This document shows positions 32,701 through 44,824 of a stretch of 64,000 nt of DNA, one piece after another. Each line of letters opens with the position of its first letter. Position 1 is the first letter of the stretch. Made by a program: the position numbers and the translations under genes. The notes beneath the pieces are model-generated. The model searched no databases. It was given only the letters and a program-made list of their open reading frames with translations, and was not told the DNA's origin. This stretch comes from Branchiostoma floridae. Its lineage: Eukaryota; Chordata; Leptocardii; Amphioxiformes; Branchiostomatidae. Where the stretch lies: assembly GCF_000003815.2 (NCBI RefSeq), contig NC_049983.1:8847470-8911469 (forward strand), in the 5' to 3' direction.

Positions 32701-35700
32701 ATTTTCAGGCTGTGAGCACTTTTCTATTTTTAATACTACATGTAATATGACAAGACAGCATGGGTATACCTCTGTATCTTCTCATTTCGATTTATTTGTT
32801 GTACAACTTTGGTTCTGTTATTTTGTTATCGGTTCTTTTGTTGGTTATCGTGATTGATATTTTGTACAAGTATCAGTTGGTGGTTATCGGTTAGCATTTA
32901 TCAATATATTAGCTTTTGAAATTAGTTTATCATTTGTCCTTCATTATTATTATTTTCATTGACTGTGTTCATACTGTTTATTGCAGTTTTCCTGTATTTG
33001 GTTGTGGAGGAAATATTTTGGTTTCAGTTTTTTTTATGTTTTTTTGTTTGTTTCCAGCCCTCCTTGACTTCTTACCCTTAGTCTGTGAAGTTAGATAATA
33101 GATACAATGATATACTGATCAGAAAATACTAGTCTATTGAAAACAGTTCTTTTAAAAGAGAGCATGACAAGTTTAAAGCTACATAGGGATGTACGTGGGG
33201 ATAGGCATGTAATATGTGTCAGAAAAATAAGACCAGTTTGTAATATTGATGTATGAACATACTGTTAATCTGTCTCCTATGAGCTACACTCATGAATAAC
33301 TGTATTTTGTTGGTCAGGTGACCTACCCCATGTGTACCATAGCGCACACCCCACGCCTACCTGAACACTGTATAGAGTGGGTACGGATACTACTATGGCC
33401 CCAAGAGAAACCGTTTGGAGGTAAGTAGTGTTTCCAAGAAACTACTTCTTGGCATTCCAAGTTCTTCTCTCTATTATATAGCCCTCACTTCAATCAAATC
33501 TGTCTTTTGTTACATTTCAATTCCTCCTTTATTGGTTTCTTTCCACGATTGTGCAAAGTACTAGTATTCTGTATTACGTTTGACTTGTTGATCTATACGA
33601 CCTCATTCTTTTCTTCATTTCCGTCTCATTCTATTCTGCTCTGATCAATTCTGTTTCATTTGCCTTTCAATGTTTGTTTGTGTGTTAAATGTTTTCTTCT
33701 ATGTTCATCCGGTGCTCAGATAATGGAAAGCCGCGGGAGGAAAGGGGTGAATTTTATTTCCTTCCTGCTAACACTATGATATTTTTATATTGTAATAAGC
33801 GAAAGTTGGAGCATGGACTTGACAAAGGAAAATAAAAAGACGATAACAGTCATCTCTGTACAAGTGACCACCTCTACATAAAGACCAACTAGTCAATGTG
33901 ACCACTTTTCGTTCATCCATTAGATAATTTTTCCCATTACATGTAACACAAGCATTGCAAGTCGTGGCCATAGTAACCACCTGTCCATATAGACCAGTTC
34001 TGTCCATCCCCTGAGTGGTCCTCTTGGGCAGGTTTGACTGTAGTCACAGTTAGATCATGTGTTTTCAAATTTGTGCAAATATCTGTATTTTCAAACCCTA
34101 AGGCCACACTAATTTAACTTGTTGGTTCTCGGATTTTTCAGAAAAAATTTTTAGCGATGGCAAAAAAAGAGAAATTTATTTCCGTGGTTAAGACTGAATA
34201 CAAATGATAATACAAAACATAAAGATTAATAAATTTTCAGCTCGAAAGAAGCAAATGAACACTACCACTGTACGATAACTACATGTACACCAGTCCTGAT
34301 TGTTGAAGTTTATCAAAAGTACAGTTTTTATGTACGTACTTACATGTATGCCCTTTATGAATGAAAACTGCAACGATAACTACATATATGCCCACATTAT
34401 AAAAACCTTTTAACGACACTTACATGTAATCCAGTTTACCATCATGATACTACTAGTAGAAGGTTGTTGAATGGCTTGATTGAATGTTGAAATATTTGCT
34501 GCATAGAAGGTACAGTGAATTTTTTTGATAGGAGCATGCGAATCTGAGAACCAATTTATTGAATTTGTGTGGCCTAATATCTGTTCAGTAATGATTTTAC
34601 CATTGCATGTTGTATACATGTACATGGTTGCTATGACCTCTGTCTGACCTATCCTTTAAGTCAATCTCTCATTTGATTCTCCTAACCAATCAAATACTTT
34701 GTTTAAAAGCCTGTTGGTTAGTGCGTGAATGCAATGAATCACTCAACTGTAAGTGGTGGTAACTGTATGCAAATCATCCTGGGAATGCTACATGAAGTAA
34801 TCCCAAAGGCTGATATGTGTGAATAAATTTGCCATGGAATGTACATGAATGTCTTTTTGAGTTTTGAATCAAGGCTCAAAATACTGAGTCCGCTGTGCAA
34901 CAAAAATTGTGTTCCACCTAATATTTTACTGTTGGTGCACCAATGCACCTAGATTTTTTTAAGCTACAGAGTTAATTATGTATTATACAGAATACTCCTG
35001 AAATTCAAGTATCAGAAAAATTAATAAAACCATTGTTGTATTTTGTTGTTTTGTTTTTTCAAAATCAGGAAAAATTAATGAGCGCGCTGATGTCATCCAT
35101 TGCTGTGACCTAATGACAATGAAACAAGAAATTCTTCATTGTGTAAGAGGAATTCCCTTCTCTATAATGACCTGCTAAACTGATGAAGCTACATGTATCT
35201 AACATGCCTCTAAATGTTTACTAACCATAGAGGACATAGGGATAGACGGAGACGACCCCGCACACGTCAAGTGGATCTACGACAAGGCGCTGGAACGGGC
35301 AGAGAAGTACGGAATATCCGGGGTCACCTACAGACTTACACAAGGTAGAGATCATCTTCTCAATGATATGTTTATCAGTGATACATAAAATTAACGCTAG
35401 TTAACCTTTATTCGTTCAGTTACCTTAATTCGTTTTTTCAAAAACAGGGAATCTACGGAGACACGGTAAATGCAACATCAGTAATAACCACAGGAATGCA
35501 TAACCGAGAGACTTAAGTGTTCAGAATATTCATGAAAAGGCTCCGATGACCACGCATTTGAAAACAGCGAGGTCAAAAACGTACCGTCCCTTATTGTAAT
35601 AGCCTACCGCTCTATGGGAGGATTTCGTCACCGTGTTGTTCGCCGGAATGGCAGAGATCTATCACATTCGCTTCCAGTTCACAATTATCATGCACAAGAC

Positions 35701-38700
35701 AACTCAATAAAGTTTGTGTTGCTAACCAGTAACTGGACTCAAAGTGTGATCAATTGTCGAAAACCGTCTCTTTGTTGCCACAAACTGCCGCGCGCGATCG
35801 AACGTCGCCATGTTTTGTCCCAGAAACCTATGGTCGCAAGCGCGGGAAAAAGATTGGATGACGACATTACTAGGTATTTCTTAAACTTACCTTTGATATA
35901 AACTCACTAACTCGCCTTTCTCTCTTAGATCATTAAGCAGCCATCTATTAAACATTTTATGCACCACTAAGAATGGAAATGATATTGAACATCGACAAAT
36001 TAATTGATTTTTACTCTGGTCCCCTTTTTTTTCAAAATGTGAAAGTCCCAAGCCAGGCGTAGCGTTAAACTGTTGCAAATACGGCCTTGAAGACGATACC
36101 AACAGTCTCAGTACGGGTATATGGTACATCGATAACAAGATTTGTACTGCATATTTGTCGACCACGAGTCTGACAGCAATGTTTTATATCATTTATTGTG
36201 GATAATGTGGAATCTTTCGTTCTTTGATCCAGGGCATTGACAACAGTGACATATCAGACATCGCACCCCTTCATCTTTAGTGTTGTTGGCCGCCGGAATA
36301 GACCTTTGACACAAATATATCGGATTACATTTTGCCGTGTGGAGGGTGCAAAACACTGTACAGATGGTTGTACTGCAAACTGATGATTACCCGCTTGGTA
36401 CTAGCCGCAGCACGCCGTTCAAGTTGCAACGAAAGGTGCATAAGTTTCATGGAACGATCATGGCGCCAGGATCGATTTACGTCACGGTCTACTGACCCAA
36501 CAACCTCATTTTTTTACCAGCGCGCTACTGCGTGCGATGTAAATACTCAGCGGTAGTTGTCGGGATTTTTTTGTTGCCTGAATAAGTTTGTAATCTAGAG
36601 CACTCCATTCATGTCAAGAAAGGAACAATAGCTTCAGCATAAAGTAATTAGCAGCGAACAAACATAATGAGTCTCGTCAGAACGAATAAAGGTCACGCCC
36701 TCCGGGAGCGCGGTCGTTCTCAACGCAACGCCACGGTGTTTTCAAATTGAGACATTTTCATATTAGCATGGCAGGAGAGAAACTATATCGTGGATGGGAT
36801 GAATGACAAAGGTAAACAACAATATCATCATGTTAAAGACAGAAATTATGCTTTGTTCTTCTGCCAGATTGGAACAAGCTGACTCTTGATGAAAAACGCA
36901 ACGAATAAAGGTTAACTAGCGTTACCATTTTAGGTCAATAAACTCAGTGAACAAGTCAAGCTACAAAAATGTGTACACTCTTCCACTGGTTGTAACAGAG
37001 AAGACACTATGTACAGTTTATATATGAATGAAGCTCATCAATGAAGGTAGAAGTAGTAGTAGTAGTAGTAGCCATGCATTATTTGATTATACTGTAAATG
37101 CATTTAAGTTTGCGGGGATTTAATTTCGCGGTAGCGGGAAAATGGACTTTTCGCGGTGGTTTTAATTTCGCGGTAGCACCATGCACTCTTACTGTTATGG
37201 AAAAGTGTTTGCGATGGTTTTAAATTCGCGGTGAAGCGGCCGCCGCGAAAACCGCGAACATTAATCCACCGCGAACATTTTTGCATTTACAGTACTGCCG
37301 GATAGTCCTCACACCACGCTTCCATGCGGCTCTGTCCAGTGGGTTAGATGGCCAGGCAGGGTTCGAAATACATAGACTTAACTTGCAATTTGCACACAAT
37401 TTTCAAGATTTGCACGTAAAAATGTCCTGAACTTGCAATTTTGCATGTTGAAAATACCTGGCCATAAAAAATACTCTCAGGAATTAGACACCCTAGTCTT
37501 AGACAGAACGACATATGAATGTCTGTCTTTCTCCTTCCTTGTTTTTGCCGGTAACTTTCTCCGGTAGCTTCACTAGATGTAATCAAAATTCGCCGATTCA
37601 AGCTAGCTACCCTCGTCGCAATCACTACCTAGTCTTATTTTGCATGTAAATTTTTCAAATTGCACGTAAATGTTTTGCCAACTTGCAATTTTGCATGTAG
37701 CAAAAAAAAAAGTATTTCGATCCCTGCCAGGTAATAAGATAGTCAAATAGCAGATAGTCAAGCAATCATTCAAATGGGGAGGTAGAGAGGCAATATGATA
37801 GAGAATGTACTATCCTACTCTGAACAGAAAAGGAGGCCAGTGTATGGAATGTTTTTGGCTTGGAATACAGTGCTCCCACCCGCATAAGACAACAGCAGCT
37901 CATGTACTCAAACAACACGTACTACAGGAGCTAATTGACACATTTTGCGTCACCCTTATCCATACATTTTTTTACTTTTTTCCATTTGGACTATCTAAAA
38001 TTTGTCCTCACCTCCTTCGCATATGAATTCATAGCCTCCTCTTAAATGTCTGACCATTTCGAAAATCACATCCAGTTTCTTTATGGCATATATATTTTTT
38101 CCCAGGGAACTTCTCACTTTCGTGAAGGTCTTATTTTAAACAGTTACCCATGTATGAATTCGAAATAGCTACAGGCCCTCTTTCATTGTATCCATCCCAC
38201 TTTAAAGTAATACATGTAGTAGCATAAATGGTAGTAGAGGATATTTTGGATACATTCTTCAATTTGAAACTGTTAGGCATAACCATCTGATTTAAAAGGG
38301 TGGAAAAAGGTTCATGTTTAATTGAAACATTCATTTTGATGCATAAGACCACTGATAAGTTGAACATCGCCATATGATAACTTTATGACACACTAGCTTA
38401 GTGCTAATAATCACTATCAAATAAGATGTGTAATAAGTTTTGTTAGGTGACTTATATCTTAATGATTTTTTAGGTGTTAGGGTATCATATACCAGCTTAG
38501 TTCTACATTTTGTAGTAAGGCCATGTTAATATTGTTCTATGGATGACATCTGCACATGTAAAATTTTTTGGCTATTTCCACGCAAAAAATTTTGACCATA
38601 CTGTAAACTGTACACAGCAGCTGCAAAAAGAATAGATATATATTGTAAATTGCAAAGAAAATTTGAAAACCGATACTAATATCAAAAATGCAAAAATCAA

Positions 38701-41700
38701 TTCCTGATTCAAGAAAGAAGTGAAAGAACAAAAATGACGAATCTATTATTTGGTATGCCATATTTTGTGTCAATTTTGTGTCAATTTTGTATTCATACAC
38801 TTGCATCAGTTTTTTGGGTTCCCAGAGGATGTCAACCATACGATCAAATCAACATGGCCTTATCACTAACCCTCCCCCCCCCCAAAAAAAAAATTTATTA
38901 CTTGGTAGAATTGCCATTTGAGTAATATCTTTATGATTTATAATTTTTCTTTTTTTCCAGGTGTTGTGAAGCACATCATCCCAGCGGTGGCTTCCACAAA
39001 CGCAGTCATTGCAGGTTGGACTTGATTGAACAGATTAGTCTCCTGGGGACGGGTAATGATTGCCCATCAATTATGCATAAGGGAACTGCCAAAAATTAAC
39101 CACAAAAATCACAGGAGCATTTTAAAACTTCCATAGCCCAGCAGGGTAATCAATCGCTCGTGGGAAGAACATATTGACGACGTCATAAACAATTAACCAT
39201 TGATTAGCATATTCAAGTACAATTCAATCTCTACGACGGGATAAAAAATGGAGACTTACTTTCGGATGTTTCGAGTGACATCCATCACTCTTCAGCGTCT
39301 TCTTCAGGCAGAACAATTCAATACAAGTACAGCCAACTCGAAAAACTGGTTGAAACACTGACTTCGAGGGATAGTATGCAAAATTCAATCAAAATGTCAA
39401 TCAAGTTGTAGCAATTGAATTGTATTTGAATATTGTTTGCCTGGATGTCTAGAGTCCATTCCAAGACACCATGAGGGTTTTTAGGCGATATTTATAATTA
39501 GTCTGAATTATTTTGAATAAAAGAATATCTGAGCCACAATAATTAAATTATTTTTGAAAAATTGACTGAGAAAGTACTCAAATATTTGAATTCCTTTGAC
39601 TATTTTAGAAACATTTTGAAAGTAACTGTACAAAAATATCTTTATTTAGAATAATTGTGAAACCTCTGTGTGATTATTTGATGTTTACAAATATTTACAA
39701 AAAATGGTAAACCTCCCCAAATGGTTAAATTAGTTTATTGCCCCCATAAAAGTAAGCCCCATTGTTGTATCTGTATATTTTTAGATTTCACTGCTGGGCA
39801 CTGTTGGATCCTTTGTGGTGGGCCATTGTTGCATGGCACCCAACCATACTTTGCAAGGATGTGTGAATTGCTATCTTCCCAGCCCACAGAACCATTTACA
39901 AAAAATGGTAGAAAATGGTAGAAAATGGTAAATAATGGTAGAATGCTGTTATCATTATTTAGAAACCATTAGAAGTATCCAATTCCACACGATGAATATT
40001 TCCAAAGTTTTACAGGACCAGGGAAATATTTATAAAGTTGAAACAGTGTTACAAATATTTCTGAAGTATCAAATGTCCTAGACATATGATTACAAAACTT
40101 TAAAATCAATTCTAAACAATGGCCACAAACATCCGCATGGTGTCTTGGAATGGACTCTATCCGTAATAAACGTAAAATTGATTAGTGTAGTGTGTTATTC
40201 TTTTATAGGATTTCACTGTTATTTTCCTGTTTCCATAAACACTTTTTCTGCTTTCTTTTGCTTTTAGCTTCCTGTGCCACGGAAGTCTTCAAAATTGCAA
40301 CAAGGTAAGTCAGCTAATGTTTGGTGAATGTAAATGTATTCCAAACAATTAGTGTCTAATACCAGCACAGAAAAGAACAAGAATTAGTCATGCTTTCAAG
40401 TAGCAGGGTTGTCAACCAAGAATTGAGTTCAAAAGTTTGTCATTAGGCCACACCAATTTAATTTCTTGGTTCATGGATTCGCTCGCTCCTATTTTTTGGA
40501 AAAAAAAAATAAAATAAAAATTACCATTCAGCACATTTTCACCATTAATGAAACCATTCACCAACTTTCTGGTGTAGCAAATTGGCCTTTATATTATAAG
40601 TTCCTTAAAGGGTGGGTACAGGTGCTGTTACTGTACAATAATAGCGTTTTTGTACTTTTTTCAAACTGAAAACTTTTTTTCTTTATGTTTTGGATTAGCC
40701 GTTACCTTTACCCCAACCATTTTATGATTTTTATTTTTATTTCGCCCTCTCGCTCCATATTTTTTATGAAAAAATCCGTGAACCAAGAAATTAAATTGGT
40801 GTGGCCTTAGTATACTCATTAGATTAGCTTTAAACAATGCTTACAGCAAGATGTACAAAGGTTAGATGTGACAGGTTGTTCAGTATAAATAATATACCCT
40901 TCAGTAGACCTCCAAAGCTGGTGTGTTGTGCCGACTATATCCAGTTTATTAGCGTCCATTGTTCCCTGTCTTGCAAGGGTTGGACGTTGTGGTATGTCAT
41001 TTAGATCTGATAGCTGATCTCCAGCTGCCTCTGTCAAGGGGTTTGACTTCTTGCAAGTTCAGTTTTCTAATATCTTCATTGACACTGTCAACCCATCTCC
41101 TCTTGGGGCGACAAAGAAATGAAGTTTATGGCAAATTCTTCGGCTAATTGCATATACAGTCAAACCTGTCTATAGCGGCCACTCAAGGGACCGGACAAAT
41201 TTGGCCACTATAGACAGGTGGCCTCTGTATAGAGGTGGCAACTTGTAGATAAAATACCCAAGGGACCGATAAAAAGTGGCCACTATGGACAGGTGGCCCC
41301 TCTGTAGAGGTGGCCCCTAATATACAGGTTTGACTGTAAACATGAAAGTATATGTAGTGTATAGCAATATATAGCAAGTGTATAGTCCAGTCCAAGAGCT
41401 AATTCTAGATTTTTTGTAATTGGGTTCGAAATACATGCAGATAAAGATACTTACAATGACGTGTGTTGGATTGCCACACACACTCATCACTCGCTCTGTT
41501 CATATTTCAGCTGCTGTAACCCTCTGAACAACTACATGGTATTCAACGACACAGAGGGCCTGTACACGTACACATTTGAAGCAGAGAAAAAGGTAGGCAA
41601 ACATCTTCCAACCCAACTTGAACCATTCCTCTTCATTGTCTTTCAACAGTTACTAATATACAAAATTAATCAATTTTTTTTAAATCTTTTCTTCCACTTT

Positions 41701-44000
41701 GAAATAGACTTTTGACGTAAGCTGTTTTTCAAGAGTTGAGGAAAGGATTTTGTTGACATGAGTAGGATAAGTATGATAGTGAAAAAACAATAGTTTGCAG
41801 ATATCAAAGATGATTAAATTTTATCTCACCAAGACTGCAACTTAATTTAACGGTAGTTCACCTTAATCTGTGTGGTAACCTATATTTGTTGTTTTAAAAA
41901 ACTGGGTCTTATAGAGATTTCAGGTCAACAACATGGGTTTCAAAATATTGCAATGTGAAACTACCGTCCATCGACTTAACGATCCCCAAATCCCCTATTT
42001 TTATATACAACGGATATAGGTTACTCTACGGATAAAGGTGAACTATCGTTACATCAGGTTACAGTAATACATTCTATATTCACAATAATCGTGTTCATTA
42101 AAGGATAATCAACGATAGTATAATTCCATATTTGATTCAAGTTGTTTATCACATATATTTGAATACTGCAACTGAAGGCTATGTTCTTAAGTTTAGTGCT
42201 TATCAAACTACTGCACATCGTAGCACCCAAGTGGGAGATTTATCTTCATTTTGGTATCAGAATAATCAGGTAGATCAATACAATTCATTCAACAATATCC
42301 CCCCCCCCCCCCCATATACCCACAGGAGGACTGTCTCGCCTGTAGCCAGGTCCCCCAGAAGTTCACCTTTGCCCCCTCGGCCAAACTGAAAGATGTCATC
42401 CAGTACCTGTGTGACAATGCAGCAACGTAAGTGTCGCAGTTTGCCATTGGCTGTAAGTTACATGGGACACCATTGACCGTAAGTGTCATGGGATGTCATT
42501 GGCTGTTAAAATGTTAAGGATTGCAATTGCCATTACCCGGAAGTGTTATGGATTGCGATTGGTCAGAAGTGCAATGGGATGCCATCGGCCATACATGTAC
42601 ATGTAAGTTTTATGGGTAGGAAGTTGGGAACACACTATTGGCTCTAATTGGCTATAGACGCCATTGCTCATAAGAGTCATTGGATGCCATTGGCTGTCCA
42701 ATCTTGGTTACTGACTATCTTGAACCTACATGTGTAAATTGTATATAGGCCTTTTTTTAAACCTCTGTAGCACTGCCACATGCAGAGGTAATGTTATTGG
42801 TTGATTCAGTGGTGTATATCCTTAGGATAACTTAGGATAAATTGTTTTTTTATGACTTCTATTCAGTAAGCCTGTAGAATTACCATTTTTTTAAATCATG
42901 AAAAAGTGTCAACCATAGCAAGGTACGGCAATGCCCTAAAAGTTAGTCAATAATGTCTTCTTGTATCAGCTTCCCCTCCTAACTGCAGACCACAATCATA
43001 TAAATCCTTCGTTAAATCACATGTATCCTTACTTGGCACAGAACTGAACTCTCCCAGTGCTAATCAGTTAGGGCTTTAGTAAAATCATTCATAGCAACGG
43101 CGGACCTGTATCTATATTTGGCCCCATCATTTCATTTGTACACCATTCCCATGTACGTAATGCAATTTTCCCTGCTCCACTTTGGGCACTTAAACGTTTA
43201 TTTCACAGATGACGTTGGCATACTTTTTTATTTTGACCCGCTTAATCTCTCCATCTTCCAACCCTGTTCACCTTTTAGGTCATTTCATCTTTCCTTTAGT
43301 TAATAATGTCTTCTTGTATTAGATTTGGGTCTCCTGAAGATCTCGTGCATAAAGATTAATTTTGTCTGTTCCTGGGATATTCGGAAGGAGACAAATGAAA
43401 ACCACAACCTCTTTGACTTTACAGGCAGATGAAGGCACCTGGAGTCACCGCTATCGTTGACGGGAGGAACAAAACGCTGTACATGCAGGTAAGACCTGTC
43501 GAAATCTGTTTAACGTATCCCGGACATATCCGGTCATTCCTCCCAGTAAAGTGTGGTGTCCCAAGGTGACACCACTCATCCCTGGCTGCAGGAAATTCCA
43601 TTTTACAGCGGAGATGTCCCTGAATATTTTAAGCAAACTAAATGTCATGTCTGCGGCAGACGGCACGCTTGAGTTAACCCCATAACTGGCCAGACACCGT
43701 CGTTAACACCGTGCCCCGTGTTTTAATACCTTACAGACGGTAGAGTCAATAGAGAAGAGGACACGAGATAACTTAACAAAAACATTAGAAGGTAAGAATT
43801 TTTCATGCTGTTTTGTTGCTCTTTATGAAAGTTGTCTTTGTTAATTCTTTATCAGTGGATGTTAATTTTTCTTGTTTATTTTTAGAAAAGGTAATTTTTT
43901 TTATTGAGATTTTATACTTTTTGGTAAATGCTCCACTCAGAGTTTGAAAAGATTTCAAATCATTACAAATGTAGGCAAGTGTGCGCAAACACATAACACA

Positions 44001-44032
<32 letters not shown>

Positions 44033-44500
44033 TCCTTTTTTTAATCCTTTTTGGACTTTGGCCCAACTCTAGTTATACAATACATTTTAACAAAATATAG
44101 TGCAGTGCATGAGGGCACTTATATTTTCAATGCCAAACTTTAATTTTGTGCCTAACAGTTACAAATTTGTGGATACGTTTATCCTTCTTCAGGCTAAACA
44201 GGCTGAATAAAAAAGTTAATCTAATTTGAAGCTATTATTTGACTCCACTGCCTAATCCAAAAAAAGTCCAGAGTCGGTAGTATTTTCTAGGGCAGGTCGG
44301 GAAACAGGAAACAACACGTTTTATCCTAGGCCTTACTGTACACTATCATTTGGAAATTTTGTTACGAGATGTCTTAAATGTTTAAGATTGAATGTTTATC
44401 CTCTTCTCCAGAATTGGGTCTTGCAGACGGACAGGAGCTGGTGGTAGCCGACAGTACCACGCCGCAGTCTGTCATCTTCAAATTAAACCTCTCCCCGTAG
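26753..44500 (+). CDS. UBA3: NEDD8-activating enzyme E1 catalytic subunit
   Basis: With NAE1 this protein adenylates NEDD8, forms a thioester and passes NEDD8 to UBE2M/UBE2F. Exons: 26753-26876, 27319-27399, 27834-27916, 28770-28850, 29547-29590, 29828-29892, 30925-31083, 33318-33420, 35231-35344, 38961-39014, 40268-40304, 41511-41592, 42326-42426, 43425-43488, 43737-43791 and 44412-44500. All are GT-AG and in phase, giving 444 residues plus the N-terminus (candidate exon at 22486). Numbering with that exon, the ATP loop GAGGLG is at 64-69, the adenylation core ends in [11 protein letters not shown], and zinc ligands are CMDC (209-212) and CLAC. The catalytic cysteine is C226 in YPMCTIA, the crossover segment includes STNAVIA, and a C-terminal ubiquitin-fold domain ends [14 protein letters not shown]. 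The introns hold many TIR elements and, after the 30925 and 42326 exons, repeats derived from or starting at the exon border. An AATAAA at 44819-44824 is the likely polyadenylation signal. Confidence 0.96.
26905..27010 (+). mobile_element. tRNA-like SINE fragment (UBA3)
   Basis: GGTTTAAACCCCAGCCTGGT followed by CATACCAAATATTTTAAAAA and TTTCTCTGTTTACATGAAGC resembles the B-box and body of the SINE at 7050-7330 and 11765-11840. It is short and diverged. Confidence 0.4.
28273..28622. mobile_element. MITE, CAGGGCTCGAAATAC family (copy 1)
   Basis: TCAGGGCTCGAAATACTTTT at the left and AGTATTTCAAGCCCTGA at the right are inverted repeats. The interior contains several CCTGCACNNGTGCAGG-type blocks in both orientations. 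A relative with different internal text is at 37361-37730. No coding capacity. Confidence 0.75.
29024..29363. mobile_element. hAT-like MITE with perfect 8-bp TSD
   Basis: It starts CAGGGCTTTAGCCAGC and ends GCTGGCTGGAGCCCTG, a 16-bp TIR with two mismatches. It is flanked on both sides by GGACAAGG (29016-29023 and 29364-29371). An 8-bp duplication and a CAGGG end are typical of hAT transposons. The 340-bp interior is rich in TTCCGTCA/TGACGGAA motifs and non-coding. It lies in a UBA3 intron. Confidence 0.9.
31036..31690 (+). repeat. Decayed tandem copies of the UBA3 exon end
   Basis: The 3' end of exon 30925-31083 (ATCACCGCCTGTATGGACTG, then CTGGAGCTGTATCCACCGCAG and GTATGG) is followed in the intron by three recognisable, mutated copies near 31255-31310, 31468-31535 and 31603-31665. 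The anchor GCCTGT-like positions are 31045, 31260, 31474 and 31609. Copies 3 and 4 retain donor-like ACAGGTATAG and AAATGTAAGT. Parts of the spacers have become (GGAT)n, (GATA)n and related microsatellites (about 31104-31200 and 31346-31425). Confidence 0.85.
33846..34041. mobile_element. Palindromic MITE, diverged copy (UBA3 intron)
   Basis: ACAAGTGACCACCTCTACAT at the left and CAGGTTTGACTGTAG at the right resemble the cleaner element at 41155-41338 (GTGGCC/GGCCAC blocks and CAGGTTTGACTGTA). Degenerate. Confidence 0.5.
34101..34577. mobile_element. MITE, GGCCACACNAATTTAA family (copy 1)
   Basis: AAGGCCACACTAATTTAACT at the left and TGAATTTGTGTGGCCTAA at the right are inverted repeats that also include TTGGTTCTC/GAGAACCAA. 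The same ends frame 40443-40811, and a single end lies at 45072-45105. The family is about 370-480 bp with no coding capacity. Confidence 0.75.
35392..36924. mobile_element. 1.5-kb element with perfect 25-bp TIRs (UBA3 intron)
   Basis: The left end TAACGCTAGTTAACCTTTAT (continuing TCGTT) is matched exactly in inverse at 36900-36924. The terminal TA may be the duplicated target. Subterminal CGAATAAAGGT motifs recur near 36682. Short open stretches only, no transposase recognised. A shorter relative with similar ends is at 41848-42051. Confidence 0.88.
37092..37292. mobile_element. 201-bp MITE, CTGTAAATGC TIRs
   Basis: CTGTAAATGCATTTAAGTTT(GCGG) and CCGCGAACATTTTTGCATTT(ACAG) are inverted ends flanked by TA. 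The interior repeats TTTAATTTCGCGGTAGC-like blocks. A fragment of a similar end occurs near 13508-13555 in PMPCB. Confidence 0.85.
37361..37730. mobile_element. MITE, CAGGGNTCGAAATAC family (copy 2)
   Basis: GGCAGGGTTCGAAATAC and GTATTTCGATCCCTGCC are inverted ends. The interior contains AACTTGCAATTTTGCATGT-like blocks in several copies, separated by unrelated sequence at about 37465-37635. Flanking CAGG on both sides may be part of the target duplication. Confidence 0.72.
39450..40159. mobile_element. 710-bp element with perfect 24-bp TIRs (UBA3 intron)
   Basis: TAGAGTCCATTCCAAGACAC (then CATG) at 39450 is matched exactly in inverse at 40136-40159. TA at the ends is consistent with a TA target. 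Inside is a short GAAAATGGTA tandem (about 39898-39942). Non-coding. Confidence 0.88.
40443..40811. mobile_element. MITE, GGCCACACNAATTTAA family (copy 2)
   Basis: TTAGGCCACACCAATTTAAT (then TTCTTGGTTCA) and its inverse (TGAACCAAGAAATTAAATTG, then GTGTGGCCTTA) form TIRs of about 30 bp, extending less perfectly through CTCGCTCC. Same family as 34101-34577. Confidence 0.88.
41155..41338. mobile_element. Palindromic MITE, ACAGTCAAACCTGT TIRs
   Basis: TACAGTCAAACCTGTCTATA and TATACAGGTTTGACTGTA are inverted ends flanked by TA. The interior repeats GTGGCCACTATAGACAGGTG-type blocks several times. It is 184 bp and non-coding. Confidence 0.85.
41848..42051. mobile_element. 204-bp MITE related to the 35392 element
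   Basis: TAACGGTAGTTCACCTTAAT at the left and GATAAAGGTGAACTATCGTTA at the right are inverted ends similar to TAACGCTAGTTAACCTTTAT of the 1.5-kb element. It could be an internally deleted derivative. Confidence 0.75.
42427..42620 (+). repeat. 26-bp degenerate minisatellite starting at a UBA3 donor
   Basis: The array begins with the actual 5' splice site GTAAGTGT at 42427. GTAAGTTA follows at 42453 and GTAAGTGT at 42479, then diverged units (GTTAAAAT at 42505, GGAAGTGT at 42539, GAAGTGCA near 42567, GTAAGTTT at 42603). The unit is close to GTAAGTGTCATGGGATGTCA plus TTGGCT. Each early unit carries a donor-like sequence. Confidence 0.72.
43992..44032. repeat. (CA)n microsatellite
   Basis: An interrupted ACACACAC run of about 40 bp in the last UBA3 intron. 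Confidence 0.95.
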
Positions 44501-44818
44501 ACAATCACATGTAGACTCCAGCCACATTTGTATCAAAAGTACCCAAACTATAAAGTCTACGTTGACTTTAGGACAAAATTGACATGTCTCAAAACTTGGC
44601 TGAACCACTGAACACTTAAAGAATCAAGTATATGCACACTAGCCCCTTACATGCACATTGTATGCCTAATACCAAATGCAATTTGTACATCAAGACATTA
44701 TTCTTTGTCTCAAGGTAGTTGCCAATAGGATATTACAGTTTATCTGTTTAGAAAGAGCTTTATATGATAATTTTCCTTTATGTCAGTGATTTCTATGATA
44801 GTACTTACAACGTTGTGT

Positions 44819-44824
44819 AATAAA
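44819..44824 (+). terminator. UBA3 polyadenylation signal (AATAAA)
   Basis: AATAAA 319 bases past the UBA3 stop codon, in AT-rich 3' flank. Confidence 0.65.
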
